Origin: UBA6136 sp044237765
Lineage (GTDB): Bacteria > Pseudomonadota > Gammaproteobacteria > Methylococcales > Methylococcaceae
Direction of reading: 5' to 3'
NCBI GenBank assembly: GCA_044237765.1
Contig: JBIIEQ010000083.1
Span: 1 to 12,560 of the forward strand
DNA: 12,560 nucleotides
Positions within the stretch are counted from its first letter, which is position 1. The number at the start of each line of letters is the position of its first letter. The notes below the pieces were generated by a model. The model had not been told where the DNA came from. It was given only the letters and a program-made list of their open reading frames with translations, and ran no database searches. Both the position numbers and the translations under genes were made by a program. Below, piece by piece: positions 1 through 6,753 of the stretch.

Positions 1-347
1 TCAAGCTTCAGCAATTGCTGCTCAATCTGATTCTGAATGCCATCGAAGCCCTGGCACCCATCGAGCAGCTGCCTCGCATCATCCGCATCCAGGCCCCTGA
101 CACAGTTTCCGACGATACCCTGGAAATATGCATCAGCGATAACGGCATCGGCCTCAGCCCGGACCGGCTCACCCGCATTTTCGATCCCTTCGTCACGAGC
201 AAATCCGACGGTGTCGGTCTGGGCCTGTCCATCTGCAAAAGCATCATCGAATCGCATGGCGGTGAAATTGCCGTGACCGAGTTCGGATCGGGCGGCTCCA
301 CGTTCTCGATCAGGCTGCCGAAAAAGCGCCAGCAGGGGGCCGAATGA
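1..347 (+). CDS. Sensor histidine kinase, C-terminal ATP-binding domain (5' end outside window)
   Basis: This is the 3' part of a sensor histidine kinase: the frame is open at the left edge, and about 114 residues are visible. They form a nearly complete HATPase_c catalytic domain, which binds ATP and phosphorylates the kinase's own histidine. Visible motifs in order are the N box (LNLILNAIEA), the G1 box (DNGIGL), the F box (IFDPFVTSK), the G2 box (GVGLGLSICKSI) and the closing GGSTFSIRLP strand. The phosphoacceptor histidine and all sensor domains lie outside, so the stimulus cannot be inferred. Its TGA overlaps the ATG of the next gene (ATGA, 344-347), so the two are translationally coupled and should be a cognate pair. 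Kinases paired with FixJ-type regulators are often PAS-domain or periplasmic-sensor proteins of the FixL/TtrS sort; that is family knowledge and is not visible here. Confidence 0.93.
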   Translation, partial: KLQQLLLNLILNAIEALAPIEQLPRIIRIQAPDTVSDDTLEICISDNGIGLSPDRLTRIFDPFVTSKSDGVGLGLSICKSIIESHGGEIAVTEFGSGGSTFSIRLPKKRQQGAE

Positions 348-958
348 GCAGCGAACCCCAGGTTTATGTGGTTGATGACGATGCCGACATGCGCCTGTCC
401 TTGCGCTGGTTGATCGAATCGATTGGTGTGTCGGTAGAAACCTTTCCTTCCGCCGAAACCTTTCTCGCTCAAGACCCCCTGACCCGGGAGGGCTGTCTGA
501 TTCTGGATGTCAGGATGCCCGGCATGGGCGGCATCCTGTTGCTGGAGCATCTCAAGAATCTGGGCTCGACGCTGCCCGTCATCATGTTCACCGGCCATGG
601 GGAAGTCCCTATGGCGGTGCAAACCCTGAAGTACGGCGCCTTCGACTTCCTCGAGAAACCCGCCAGCCATCAGATCATCCTCGATCGGGTCCAGGCGGCG
701 CTGGCACTGGACCGGCGTGTTCGTTTGAAGCTGGCTGAGAAGACCGACATGGAACAGCGGATTCAGCAGCTGACCCCGCGAGAAAAAGAAATCCTGACGC
801 GCCTGATCGAAGGCCACTCCACCCGCGAGATTGCGCTTTCGCTCGAGATCAGCGATCGCACGGTCGAAAAACACCGTGAACGGATGATCGTCAAACTGGG
901 TGCGAAAAACCAGCTCGATCTGGTGCGACGAGCCGTGGAGCATCGCAACGGGGATTAG
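344..958 (+). CDS. FixJ-family two-component response regulator
   Basis: A 204-residue cytoplasmic response regulator that would be phosphorylated by the kinase encoded just upstream. The receiver domain spans about residues 5-120. It has the acidic pocket in VVDDDAD (D11-D13), the phosphoacceptor D55 in LILDVRMPGM, the conserved T83 in MFTGHG and K105 in FLEKPA. The TGHG...GAFDFLEKP signature is typical of the FixJ/TtrR/NodW group. A linker leads to a LuxR/GerE-type helix-turn-helix at about 143-197 (LTPREKEILTRLIEG, then EISDRTVEKHRERMIVKLG) that binds DNA. Length and order match FixJ. The start is fixed by the ATGA overlap with the kinase. The gene ends 28 bp from the convergent stop of the efflux operon. 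Its target genes cannot be told from the window; the convergent layout gives no reason to tie it to the exporter. Confidence 0.95.
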   Translation: MSSEPQVYVVDDDADMRLSLRWLIESIGVSVETFPSAETFLAQDPLTREGCLILDVRMPGMGGILLLEHLKNLGSTLPVIMFTGHGEVPMAVQTLKYGAFDFLEKPASHQIILDRVQAALALDRRVRLKLAEKTDMEQRIQQLTPREKEILTRLIEGHSTREIALSLEISDRTVEKHRERMIVKLGAKNQLDLVRRAVEHRNGD

Positions 959-986
959 CCGGCGGCGAGGCCGGGTATGAAAGCGC

Positions 987-2441
987 TCAGCCCGGCGCCG
1001 TCTCCGGCTCGGACTTTCTTGGCTCCACCGCCTGCCAGCCGCCGCCCAGCGCCTTGTAAAGTGCCACCAGGCTGGTCGAAACCCGGGCATTGCTCGCCAC
1101 CAGATTGCTTTGCGCGAGATAAAGCGCGCGCTGTGATTCAAGAACATTCAGGAACGCCGTCAACCCGCGCAGATAGCGTTCTTCCGAAAGCTTGACCGCC
1201 AGCGCATTGGCCTCCGCGGATTGTTTCAGCGCGGCGCGGCGCACCTGCTCCTGCTGGTAAGCCACCAGCGCATCCTCCACCTCCCTGAACGCTGTCAGGA
1301 TGCTCTGCTGATAGGCCAGAAAGGCCTGTTCCTGCTCGGCATTGCTGCGGTCGATATTGGCCTGTATCCGTCCCCAATTGAAAATCGGGGTACTCAGCCC
1401 ACCTGCCAAGGCCCATGATTTGCCGACGGGCGTGAAGTCGGACAGCTTGGTGTTCTGCATGCCCAGAAAAGCCGTGAGATTGATCTTCGGATACAGCTCG
1501 GCGGTGGCGGCCCCGACATCTGCCGTCGCGGCCGCCAATTGCCGTTCCGCCTGCATGATGTCGGGACGGCGACGAAGCAGTTCCGACGGCAAATCCGCGA
1601 TCACGTTCGTTGGGGCCGAGGGCACAGGAGGATCGGTTTCCAGCAGGTAAAGCATCGTGTTCGGCGATTTACCCAAAAGGACCGCCAGGGCATGCACATC
1701 CTGCCGCGCGGCAATTTCATAGGCGGGCAGTTGCGAGCGTGTGGTTTCTGCCTGGGCCCGCTGCTGAGTGACTTCCTGCTCGCTATCGAGGCCGGCGCGG
1801 GCACGTTCGCTGGTAAGCCTCAGGGTGTCTTCCTGTGCAGCCATATTGGCCAGTGTGATGGCCATTTGCTGCTGATTGGCGCGCAGGTCGATATAAAGCC
1901 GGGCGACCTCGCCCTGGAGGGATACCTGAATCGCCCGGCGATTGTTCTGCTCGGCTTCGACGCTGGCCTGGGCTGCCTCGATGCGACGAAACAGACCACC
2001 CGCCGGGTCGATTTCCCATTGCACGTCGAATCCAGCCTGAATGATGTCAATCAGGCTATTGCCGAAATAGCCGCCCGCTGCCGGATTGTTTGCGCCGCCA
2101 CTGCCGGTGATGAAGTCATTCCGGCGCTGACTGGCGTCGGCCTTGGCCCCGACGCTGGGGAGTCCCGCCGCCAGGGTTCGCTGTCTTTCCGCACGGGCCA
2201 TGAGGATTCGCTGTGCCGTTTGTTTGACATCCAGGTTGAAAGCCGCGCCTTCCTTGATCAGCCGGTTCAGGATTGGATCGTCGAAGACCTGCCACCAGGC
2301 ATCCGGTGGCGCGATATTGTGATGATCACGGGCTCCGGCGTATTTGGAGGGCGTCTTGATCTCGGGCAAGCGGTAATCCGGCCCTACCATGCAGCCGGAC
2401 AACAGCACACCACCGAAACAGGCGATGAATGTCCGTTTCAT
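987..2441 (-). CDS. NodT-family efflux outer-membrane lipoprotein
   Basis: A 484-residue outer-membrane factor of the TolC/OprM/NodT type, the exit duct of a tripartite exporter. The N-terminus is a lipoprotein signal peptide with lipobox LLSGC (Cys17), followed by MVGPDYRLPE, the typical start of mature NodT/CusC-like proteins. Two outer-membrane efflux repeats follow. Recognisable segments are the AWWQVFDDPILNRLI opening, the long helical stretch QASVEAEQNNRRAIQVSLQGEVARLYIDLRA, the inter-repeat PSELLRRRPDIMQAERQLAAATADVG, and LYPKINLTAFLG. The protein should form a trimeric beta-barrel with a periplasmic helical tunnel. The start codon overlaps the stop of the adaptor gene (ATGA, 2438-2441), with a purine-rich GGAAAAAAGAAG stretch before it. 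It is the last gene of the operon. Having its own outer-membrane partner means the system need not borrow a shared TolC. Substrate unknown. Confidence 0.95.
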   Translation of the reverse strand: MKRTFIACFGGVLLSGCMVGPDYRLPEIKTPSKYAGARDHHNIAPPDAWWQVFDDPILNRLIKEGAAFNLDVKQTAQRILMARAERQRTLAAGLPSVGAKADASQRRNDFITGSGGANNPAAGGYFGNSLIDIIQAGFDVQWEIDPAGGLFRRIEAAQASVEAEQNNRRAIQVSLQGEVARLYIDLRANQQQMAITLANMAAQEDTLRLTSERARAGLDSEQEVTQQRAQAETTRSQLPAYEIAARQDVHALAVLLGKSPNTMLYLLETDPPVPSAPTNVIADLPSELLRRRPDIMQAERQLAAATADVGAATAELYPKINLTAFLGMQNTKLSDFTPVGKSWALAGGLSTPIFNWGRIQANIDRSNAEQEQAFLAYQQSILTAFREVEDALVAYQQEQVRRAALKQSAEANALAVKLSEERYLRGLTAFLNVLESQRALYLAQSNLVASNARVSTSLVALYKALGGGWQAVEPRKSEPETAPG

Positions 2442-3430
2442 GGCTTCTTTTTTCCGCTCGTGGCTTTGGGCGCCAGCGCCGGGGACGTCAAGGCATCGTA
2501 TCCGGGCGCCTCGATGAAGACATCGACCTGCTGCCCCACGTAGGCACGAAGCCGGCTGCGATCGAACTGATAGAGCGCCTGCAGCACCCGCATATCGACC
2601 CGTTCAGTGCTGTCGCCGGTCAACGAGCGCTTGGGCACCACAAAGGGCTCGACATAGGCCAGCGTCAGCGGCGTGCTGAATTCCCGATTGCCCCGCAGAT
2701 AGGCCACCGCCTTGCCGTTGGGACGGAATCGCCAGGCGTCGTTCTCGTCGATATCCACGCGCACATGCAGTTGATCGAGGTTGCCCATGACCAGCAGGGG
2801 CGTAGAAACGGCCCCGGCCATGGCGAATTCACCGGGCCGGATGTTCACCTGCAGGACTTCACCATCCATGGGCGCCCGCACGTTCAGGCGCTCCACCGTG
2901 GTTTCAGTGGCCTCGACCTGTGACTGCGCCTGCAGCACCCGAGCCTTGGCGCTGTCCAGCCGGGCCTTGGCAATCAGCACGGCATTGTGCCGCCGCTCCA
3001 GTTCCTCGGCGCTGATGGCGCGGCGATCGGTCACGGATTCCGCCAGCTTGCGCAGCACCTCGACATCCGCCAGGCTGGCTGTGGCTTCTTCGACCGCAGC
3101 CTTGGTCAACTCCAGATCCGCCCGCTTCATCGCCAGGTTGGCCTGCGCATCGCGATCGTCGACGGTGAACAGCACGGCGCCCGCCTTGACCCGATCGCCC
3201 ACCTTTACATTCAGCGTCTTGACGATGCCGGGCAACGCCGAGCCGATTACTACATTGCGGTTCTTGGATTCGATGATGCCGGAACCGGCGATGAAGGTCT
3301 TGAACGGCGCCTGGGCCGGTTCCACCACCGCCGGCGCTATTGGCACCGGCTTGTTGCCGTTGATGACGGAATAGATACCGAAGGCGAAGCCGGCAGCCGC
3401 CAGAATGGGCAGGGTCGCTTTGGGTAACAT
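2438..3430 (-). CDS. HlyD/DevB-like periplasmic adaptor of an ABC exporter
   Basis: A 330-residue membrane fusion protein that bridges the inner-membrane permease and the outer-membrane duct. Residues about 5-23 form one N-terminal membrane anchor. A first half-lipoyl segment (about 60-92, GSALPGIVKTLNVKVGDRV) leads into a long heptad-rich coiled-coil hairpin (about 93-182). The second half-lipoyl segment (RAPMDGEVLQVNIRPGEF) and a beta-barrel domain follow. The C-terminal part, with ERVDMRVLQALYQFD and VGQQVDVFIEA, resembles the DevB/YbhG subgroup more than RND adaptors such as AcrA. The gene lies 37 bp after the ATPase stop and overlaps the outer-membrane gene by 4 bp, so it belongs to the same transcript. 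The Shine-Dalgarno before ATG 3430 is weak (GGACGGA, somewhat far). No key element is missing. Confidence 0.94.
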   Translation of the reverse strand: MLPKATLPILAAAGFAFGIYSVINGNKPVPIAPAVVEPAQAPFKTFIAGSGIIESKNRNVVIGSALPGIVKTLNVKVGDRVKAGAVLFTVDDRDAQANLAMKRADLELTKAAVEEATASLADVEVLRKLAESVTDRRAISAEELERRHNAVLIAKARLDSAKARVLQAQSQVEATETTVERLNVRAPMDGEVLQVNIRPGEFAMAGAVSTPLLVMGNLDQLHVRVDIDENDAWRFRPNGKAVAYLRGNREFSTPLTLAYVEPFVVPKRSLTGDSTERVDMRVLQALYQFDRSRLRAYVGQQVDVFIEAPGYDALTSPALAPKATSGKKKP

Positions 3431-3467
3431 AGCTTAAATCCGTCCCGAGAGTGTGGTTCCGTTCGCG

Positions 3468-4196
3468 CTAGGCATCCATGGTCTCCTTGGTAGCGTGATG
3501 CTCAATCTGTCGATCCTCCAGCTTCGTAATGTGGCCATCGTCCATCCGCGCAATCCCGTCGGCGAACTCGAAAATTCGGGCATCGTGGGTCACGATGACC
3601 AGTGCCTTGCGATCATCCAGCGCGACCGCCTTCAGCAGTTCCATGACGTGATGCCCGGTTTCGTGATCGAGCGCGCTGGTCGGTTCGTCGCAGACAATCA
3701 GCCGCGGGTTGTGCACCAGCGCCCGGGCGATGGCCACGCGTTGTTGCTGGCCGCCGGACAATTGCGCGGGCAATGAATTCAGGCGCTGGCCCAGACCGAC
3801 CCGCTCCAGCATGTCACCCGCCCGACGGGTGGCTTCCTGCCGTTTCATGCCATTGATGATGAGCGGAATCGAGGCGTTCTCGACCGCTGTCAGCGTGGGC
3901 AGCAGGTTGTAAGCCTGAAAGACGAAGCCGATGTTCTGCGCCCGAAACCGCAAACGATCCTTTTGTTTCAGGTGCAGCAGATCCTGTCCAAACACCCGAC
4001 AGATCCCTTCATCCTGATCGAGAATGCCGGCAATCACCGAGATCAGCGTGGTCTTGCCGCAACCGGACGGTCCCACCAGCATCATCAGCTTGCCGGTATG
4101 GATGTCGAGATTGACCCCTCGCAAGGCGACAACCTTCTGATCCCCGGTATCGTAGGTTTTTATCAGCCCCAGGCAATGCACAGCCAGTTCAGGCAT
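3468..4196 (-). CDS. ABC transporter ATP-binding protein (DevA/LolD/MacB type)
   Basis: A 242-residue ATPase subunit that powers the exporter from the cytoplasmic face. All nucleotide-binding motifs are present: Walker A GPSGCGKT (42-49), Q-loop Gln94 in FVFQAYNLLP, signature LSGGQ (146-150), Walker B LIVCDE (166-171) and the switch histidine His204 in IVTHD. The QAYNLLPTLTAVENASIPL stretch is typical of the MacB/LolD/DevA subfamily, which works with FtsX-like permeases. The frame stays open upstream to 4358, but that part overlaps the permease gene and reads unlike an ABC protein. I therefore place the start at ATG 4196 (MPELAV), 8 bp after the permease stop, with a GGGATAGGG ribosome-binding stretch in front. 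Substrate cannot be inferred. Confidence 0.95.
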   Translation of the reverse strand: MPELAVHCLGLIKTYDTGDQKVVALRGVNLDIHTGKLMMLVGPSGCGKTTLISVIAGILDQDEGICRVFGQDLLHLKQKDRLRFRAQNIGFVFQAYNLLPTLTAVENASIPLIINGMKRQEATRRAGDMLERVGLGQRLNSLPAQLSGGQQQRVAIARALVHNPRLIVCDEPTSALDHETGHHVMELLKAVALDDRKALVIVTHDARIFEFADGIARMDDGHITKLEDRQIEHHATKETMDA

Positions 4197-4204
4197 GGCC
4201 GGCC

Positions 4205-5359
4205 CTATCCCTTGAAGACCACGGCGGGCTCCAGCGCGATGACCTTGCGGATGCTGATCAGCGCGGCAAATATGCAGATCAGGGTCACCCCCACACCACT
4301 GAAGACCAGGAGTTCCCAGGGAAACTTGAAGGCCAGGATGGTGTTTCGCATGGCCCAACCAAACAGCGAAGTCAGCCCTACGCCCAACCCATAACCGATG
4401 ATGCCGACCAGCGTTGCCTGCAACAGGATCATCCGCAACAGCGTCCAGTTACTGGTTCCCATGGCCTTGAGCACCCCGAACTGGCGCAGGTTTTCCATGG
4501 TAAAGCTGTAGAACGTCTGGCCGGCGATGGCCGCACCGACAATGAAGCCCAGCGTTACCGAGATGCCGAAATTGATCGGGATGCCGGTGTTCTCCATGAA
4601 GTAGTCATAAGTCAATTTCTGGAATTCCGCCTGGGTATAGGCGGCCAGGTCGGTGCTGCGGCGGATGCGCTCGGTCACCGCCTTGGGATCTTCGCCCGGC
4701 TTGGCCTTGACCAGAATGAAGGACAGCAGCTTGCGTTCGCGCGGGGCGTACATCATGGCCCGGGTGTAGGTCGTATACACCACGGGCTGCGACTGGAAGG
4801 TGCGTGTGGTCTTGGCAATGCCGACGACAATGGCGCGGCGGTCGTTCAGCTCCAGCGTATCGCCCACTTTCAGCGGGATGGGTTTGCCGTCCGGACCCGG
4901 TACCCCCAGTTTTTCCAATGCGCCATCCTTATCGACGATCACCGCGTCGCTGCGCCGCAAATCTTCCAGCCGTCCTTCCAGCATCTGCGGCGGGCCGCCG
5001 ATCAGGGTGGCATCGTCCAGACCGATGACATTGCAGGTCTGGAAATTGCCATTCGCGAGTCGCGCCTTGATCAGCCCCTTGTACAACGGTGTAGCCCATT
5101 CCACGCCCTCGATGCCACGCACCCGATAAAGCTCCATATCCTGCATCGGTTTCACGTCATCGATGAACTGCACCTTGGGGTCCATGACCCAGATATCGGG
5201 CAATCCGACATCGGTAATGAAGCTGTAGGAACGCATCATCAATCCGACGAAAATCGCTGGCTGCTGAGTCATGATGAGGGAAGCGAAGGTCAGGCCCATG
5301 ACGATGCCGAGGTACTTGCCTCGGTCGCCCATCAGCATTTTCAGCGCGATGTAATTCAT
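4205..5359 (-). CDS. FtsX-like ABC exporter permease (DevC-like)
   Basis: A 384-residue inner-membrane permease. Membrane segments are visible at about 17-38, 263-284, 309-333 and 348-371. Between the first and second lies a periplasmic domain of about 220 residues, the MacB/DevC layout. The FtsX signature is in the second half (NLRQFGVLKAMGTSNWTLLRMILLQ), and the chain ends with the usual ISIRKVIALEPAVVF motif. Length and the single N-terminal helix agree with the DevC group, whose partners are DevB-like adaptors and DevA-like ATPases, as found here. The start codon overlaps the repressor stop by ATGA (5356-5359), so translation is coupled. A homodimer would form the membrane core; these systems are thought to act as mechanotransmitters on periplasmic substrates, by analogy with MacB. 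Confidence 0.94.
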   Translation of the reverse strand: MNYIALKMLMGDRGKYLGIVMGLTFASLIMTQQPAIFVGLMMRSYSFITDVGLPDIWVMDPKVQFIDDVKPMQDMELYRVRGIEGVEWATPLYKGLIKARLANGNFQTCNVIGLDDATLIGGPPQMLEGRLEDLRRSDAVIVDKDGALEKLGVPGPDGKPIPLKVGDTLELNDRRAIVVGIAKTTRTFQSQPVVYTTYTRAMMYAPRERKLLSFILVKAKPGEDPKAVTERIRRSTDLAAYTQAEFQKLTYDYFMENTGIPINFGISVTLGFIVGAAIAGQTFYSFTMENLRQFGVLKAMGTSNWTLLRMILLQATLVGIIGYGLGVGLTSLFGWAMRNTILAFKFPWELLVFSGVGVTLICIFAALISIRKVIALEPAVVFKG

Positions 5360-6006
5360 GCCCTCTGCCCCTTTTCATGACCCAGCTGCCGCAAGGCGGC
5401 CAGGGAAAATTGAAAGATCACCTCCGCCGTGCGGTCGATAGCATCCGGGCTTGCCATCGTCGCCGGACATAGCCGTTCCACCATGGGCCGTGCATGCCGA
5501 TAAATCAGGCATTGACCGATGAGGCTCAAGATAAAACGGTCGATATCCACCGCATGCCAGCCCTCGCCAACGAAATGCGGCAGCAAGTCCCTCAGCATCC
5601 TGAATCGTGGGTGCATGACGGTTTCAACCACATAGTCCAGTGCCGCGGTCGGATCGGCGATTTCGCGGGCCATGAGCTTGGCGTGGAGACCCAACTGACC
5701 GTCGTCCATCAATCGCAGCAACAAAGTGCGGATGAAGAGACGCAAGCGATCCTCGGGCGGCAGCAGTTCACTGACCAGAACGGCCGGCGGATATTTCCGG
5801 TCGGCCTCCTTGAACGAATAGACCAGCGCCTCCTTGTAGAGAGATTCCTTGCTGCGAAAGTAATAATTAACCGAGGCGACATTCACGCCCGCCTGCGAGC
5901 AGATATCCCGCACCGTCGTCGCCTTGAAGCCGCGTTCGGCAAAACTCTCCAGTGCGGCCTGGAGAATGCGGTCGCGGGTAAGGTCCTGTTCGTCCAGCTG
6001 ACTCAT
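5356..6006 (-). CDS. TetR/AcrR-family repressor, CecR (YbiH)-like
   Basis: A 216-residue one-component regulator, first gene of the efflux operon. The N-terminal TetR helix-turn-helix occupies about residues 12-58: RDRILQAALESFAERGFKATTVRDICSQAG, then VNVASVNYYFRSKESLYKEAL. The ASVNYYFRSKE recognition helix and the following effector domain (about 75-210, with MAREIADPTAALDYVV and MHPRFRMLRDLLP) are the pattern of the CecR/YbiH group. In E. coli, CecR lies next to and controls the ybhGFSR ABC exporter genes, so the context agrees. ATG 6006 is preceded by GAGGTG at 8-nt spacing. The promoter region carries two copies of an AAACA-type palindrome, the expected operators for autorepression. A ligand, probably also a substrate of the pump, would relieve repression. 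That link is inference. Confidence 0.93.
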   Translation of the reverse strand: MSQLDEQDLTRDRILQAALESFAERGFKATTVRDICSQAGVNVASVNYYFRSKESLYKEALVYSFKEADRKYPPAVLVSELLPPEDRLRLFIRTLLLRLMDDGQLGLHAKLMAREIADPTAALDYVVETVMHPRFRMLRDLLPHFVGEGWHAVDIDRFILSLIGQCLIYRHARPMVERLCPATMASPDAIDRTAEVIFQFSLAALRQLGHEKGQRA

Positions 6007-6020
6007 GGGGCGATCACCTC

Positions 6021-6058
6021 AAACAATCGTTTAATTTAGATCATTGAAACAGTTGTTT
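6021..6058. promoter_or_regulatory. Two putative operator boxes for the CecR-like repressor
   Basis: Two near-identical boxes lie in the gap between the repressor gene and greB. Box A is AAACAATCGTTT (6021-6032) and box B is AAACAGTTGTTT (6047-6058). Box B is a perfect palindrome with 5-bp arms; box A has perfect 4-bp arms. Both are followed by AA, giving a shared 14-mer identical at 12 positions. Their centres are 26 bp apart, about two and a half helical turns. On the minus strand, box B lies between the -35 and -10 candidates and box A lies between the -10 and the ribosome-binding site, the usual places for TetR-family autorepression. Seen in the sequence: the repeats and palindromes. Inferred: that the repressor binds them. 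Confidence 0.7.
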
Positions 6059-6072
6059 AACTGACATGTCAA
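6043..6072 (-). promoter_or_regulatory. Candidate promoter of the efflux operon
   Basis: On the minus strand a consensus -35 TTGACA (6072-6067) is followed, after an 18-bp spacer, by a partial -10 TTCAAT (6048-6043), which matches four of six bases. The -35 lies inside a 10-bp perfect palindrome, TGACATGTCA (6062-6071). Operator box B covers most of the spacer. Transcription would start near 6036, about 30 nt before the repressor start codon. The -10 is weak, so the exact start is uncertain. Confidence 0.5.
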
Positions 6073-6119
6073 GCAACCTTAACCCACCGCTCGAACCAGG
6101 CGTCAGGCTGATTGGCGAC

Positions 6120-6128
6120 TGCTATACT
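6120..6128 (+). promoter_or_regulatory. Candidate extended -10 promoter of greB
   Basis: TGCTATACT is an extended -10 element (TGN followed by TATACT, five of six bases matching TATAAT). It lies about 30 nt upstream of the greB ATG. No good -35 is seen at the usual distance, which an extended -10 can tolerate. It would give a leader of roughly 25 nt containing the GGAG ribosome-binding site at 6143-6146. Confidence 0.5.
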
Positions 6129-6159
6129 TTTCAGCCACTTTTGGAGCGCATTTCAACCC

Positions 6160-6654
6160 ATGTCCCGCTGGCGCCCCCCCTCACCCAAATCGTCCCCCTA
6201 CATCACCGCCAATGGCGCAGAGCGGCTGGAGTCGGAACTGAAGGCGTTATGGGTGCGACGCGCCGACGTCACCCAACACCTGGCCGCCGCCGCGGCCGAA
6301 GGTGACCGCTCGGAGAATGCCGAGTACATCTACCGCAAGAAGGAACTGCGTGAGATCGACCGACGCATCCGCTACCTGCAGAAACGCCTGCCGTCCCTGA
6401 CCGTGGTGCGGGAACTGCCCGGCAACCGCGACCGCATATTCTTTGGCGCCTGGGTCACGCTGGAGGATGAGGACGGCGAAGAAAGCACCTTCCGCATCGT
6501 TGGCGCCGACGAAATCGACACCCAGCAGGGCTGGATCAGCGTGGATTCACCCATGGCTCGGGCGCTGCTCAAAAAGTCTCTCGATGACGAAGTCACCGTT
6601 GCGACGCCCGGTGGACCGATGACCTGGTTCGTCGTCGCCGTGCGTTATGAATGA
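6160..6654 (+). CDS. greB: Transcript cleavage/elongation factor GreB
   Basis: A 164-residue protein that rescues backtracked RNA polymerase by inserting its coiled coil into the secondary channel and stimulating cleavage of the RNA 3' end. The N-terminal coiled coil spans about 18-80 and carries the catalytic acidic tip EGDRSENAEY (Asp49 and Glu52, matching the essential acidic pair of Gre factors). The next stretch, KKELREIDRRIRYLQKRL, is typical GreB. The C-terminal FKBP-like domain contains VFFGAWV-type (IFFGAWVTLEDEDG), FRIVGADEID and ISVDSPMARALLKK, which separate GreB from GreA. A TTG at 6112 could extend the frame, but ATG 6160 (MSRWRPP) gives the normal length and has GGAG upstream. 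It is divergent from the efflux operon and 99 bp before the MscS gene. Confidence 0.96.
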   Translation: MSRWRPPSPKSSPYITANGAERLESELKALWVRRADVTQHLAAAAAEGDRSENAEYIYRKKELREIDRRIRYLQKRLPSLTVVRELPGNRDRIFFGAWVTLEDEDGEESTFRIVGADEIDTQQGWISVDSPMARALLKKSLDDEVTVATPGGPMTWFVVAVRYE

Positions 6655-6753
6655 GCCAGACACCAGCAACGCCCCAAAACCAATGGACTGGCTTTGAGAT
6701 CATGCTGATCGCACCCTGCCAAAAATCGGACATTACTAAAAAGACCCACAACC

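Noticed and set aside
959..974. CCGGC/GCCGG hairpin between the convergent response regulator and NodT genes as a two-way terminator
   Set aside because: The stem is only 5 bp and no T-run follows on either strand.
8..1147. A 379-codon open frame on the minus strand across the kinase, regulator and the end of the NodT gene
   Set aside because: It lies antisense to two clear two-component genes and has no domain character. It is a shadow of GC-rich coding sequence.
1539..2543. A 334-codon open frame on the plus strand inside the NodT and adaptor genes
   Set aside because: It is antisense to two well-supported efflux genes and the translation has no recognisable motif.
4197..4358. Possible longer N-terminus of the ATPase (54 extra residues)
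   Set aside because: The extension overlaps the permease gene and does not resemble ABC proteins; ATG 4196 gives the normal start.
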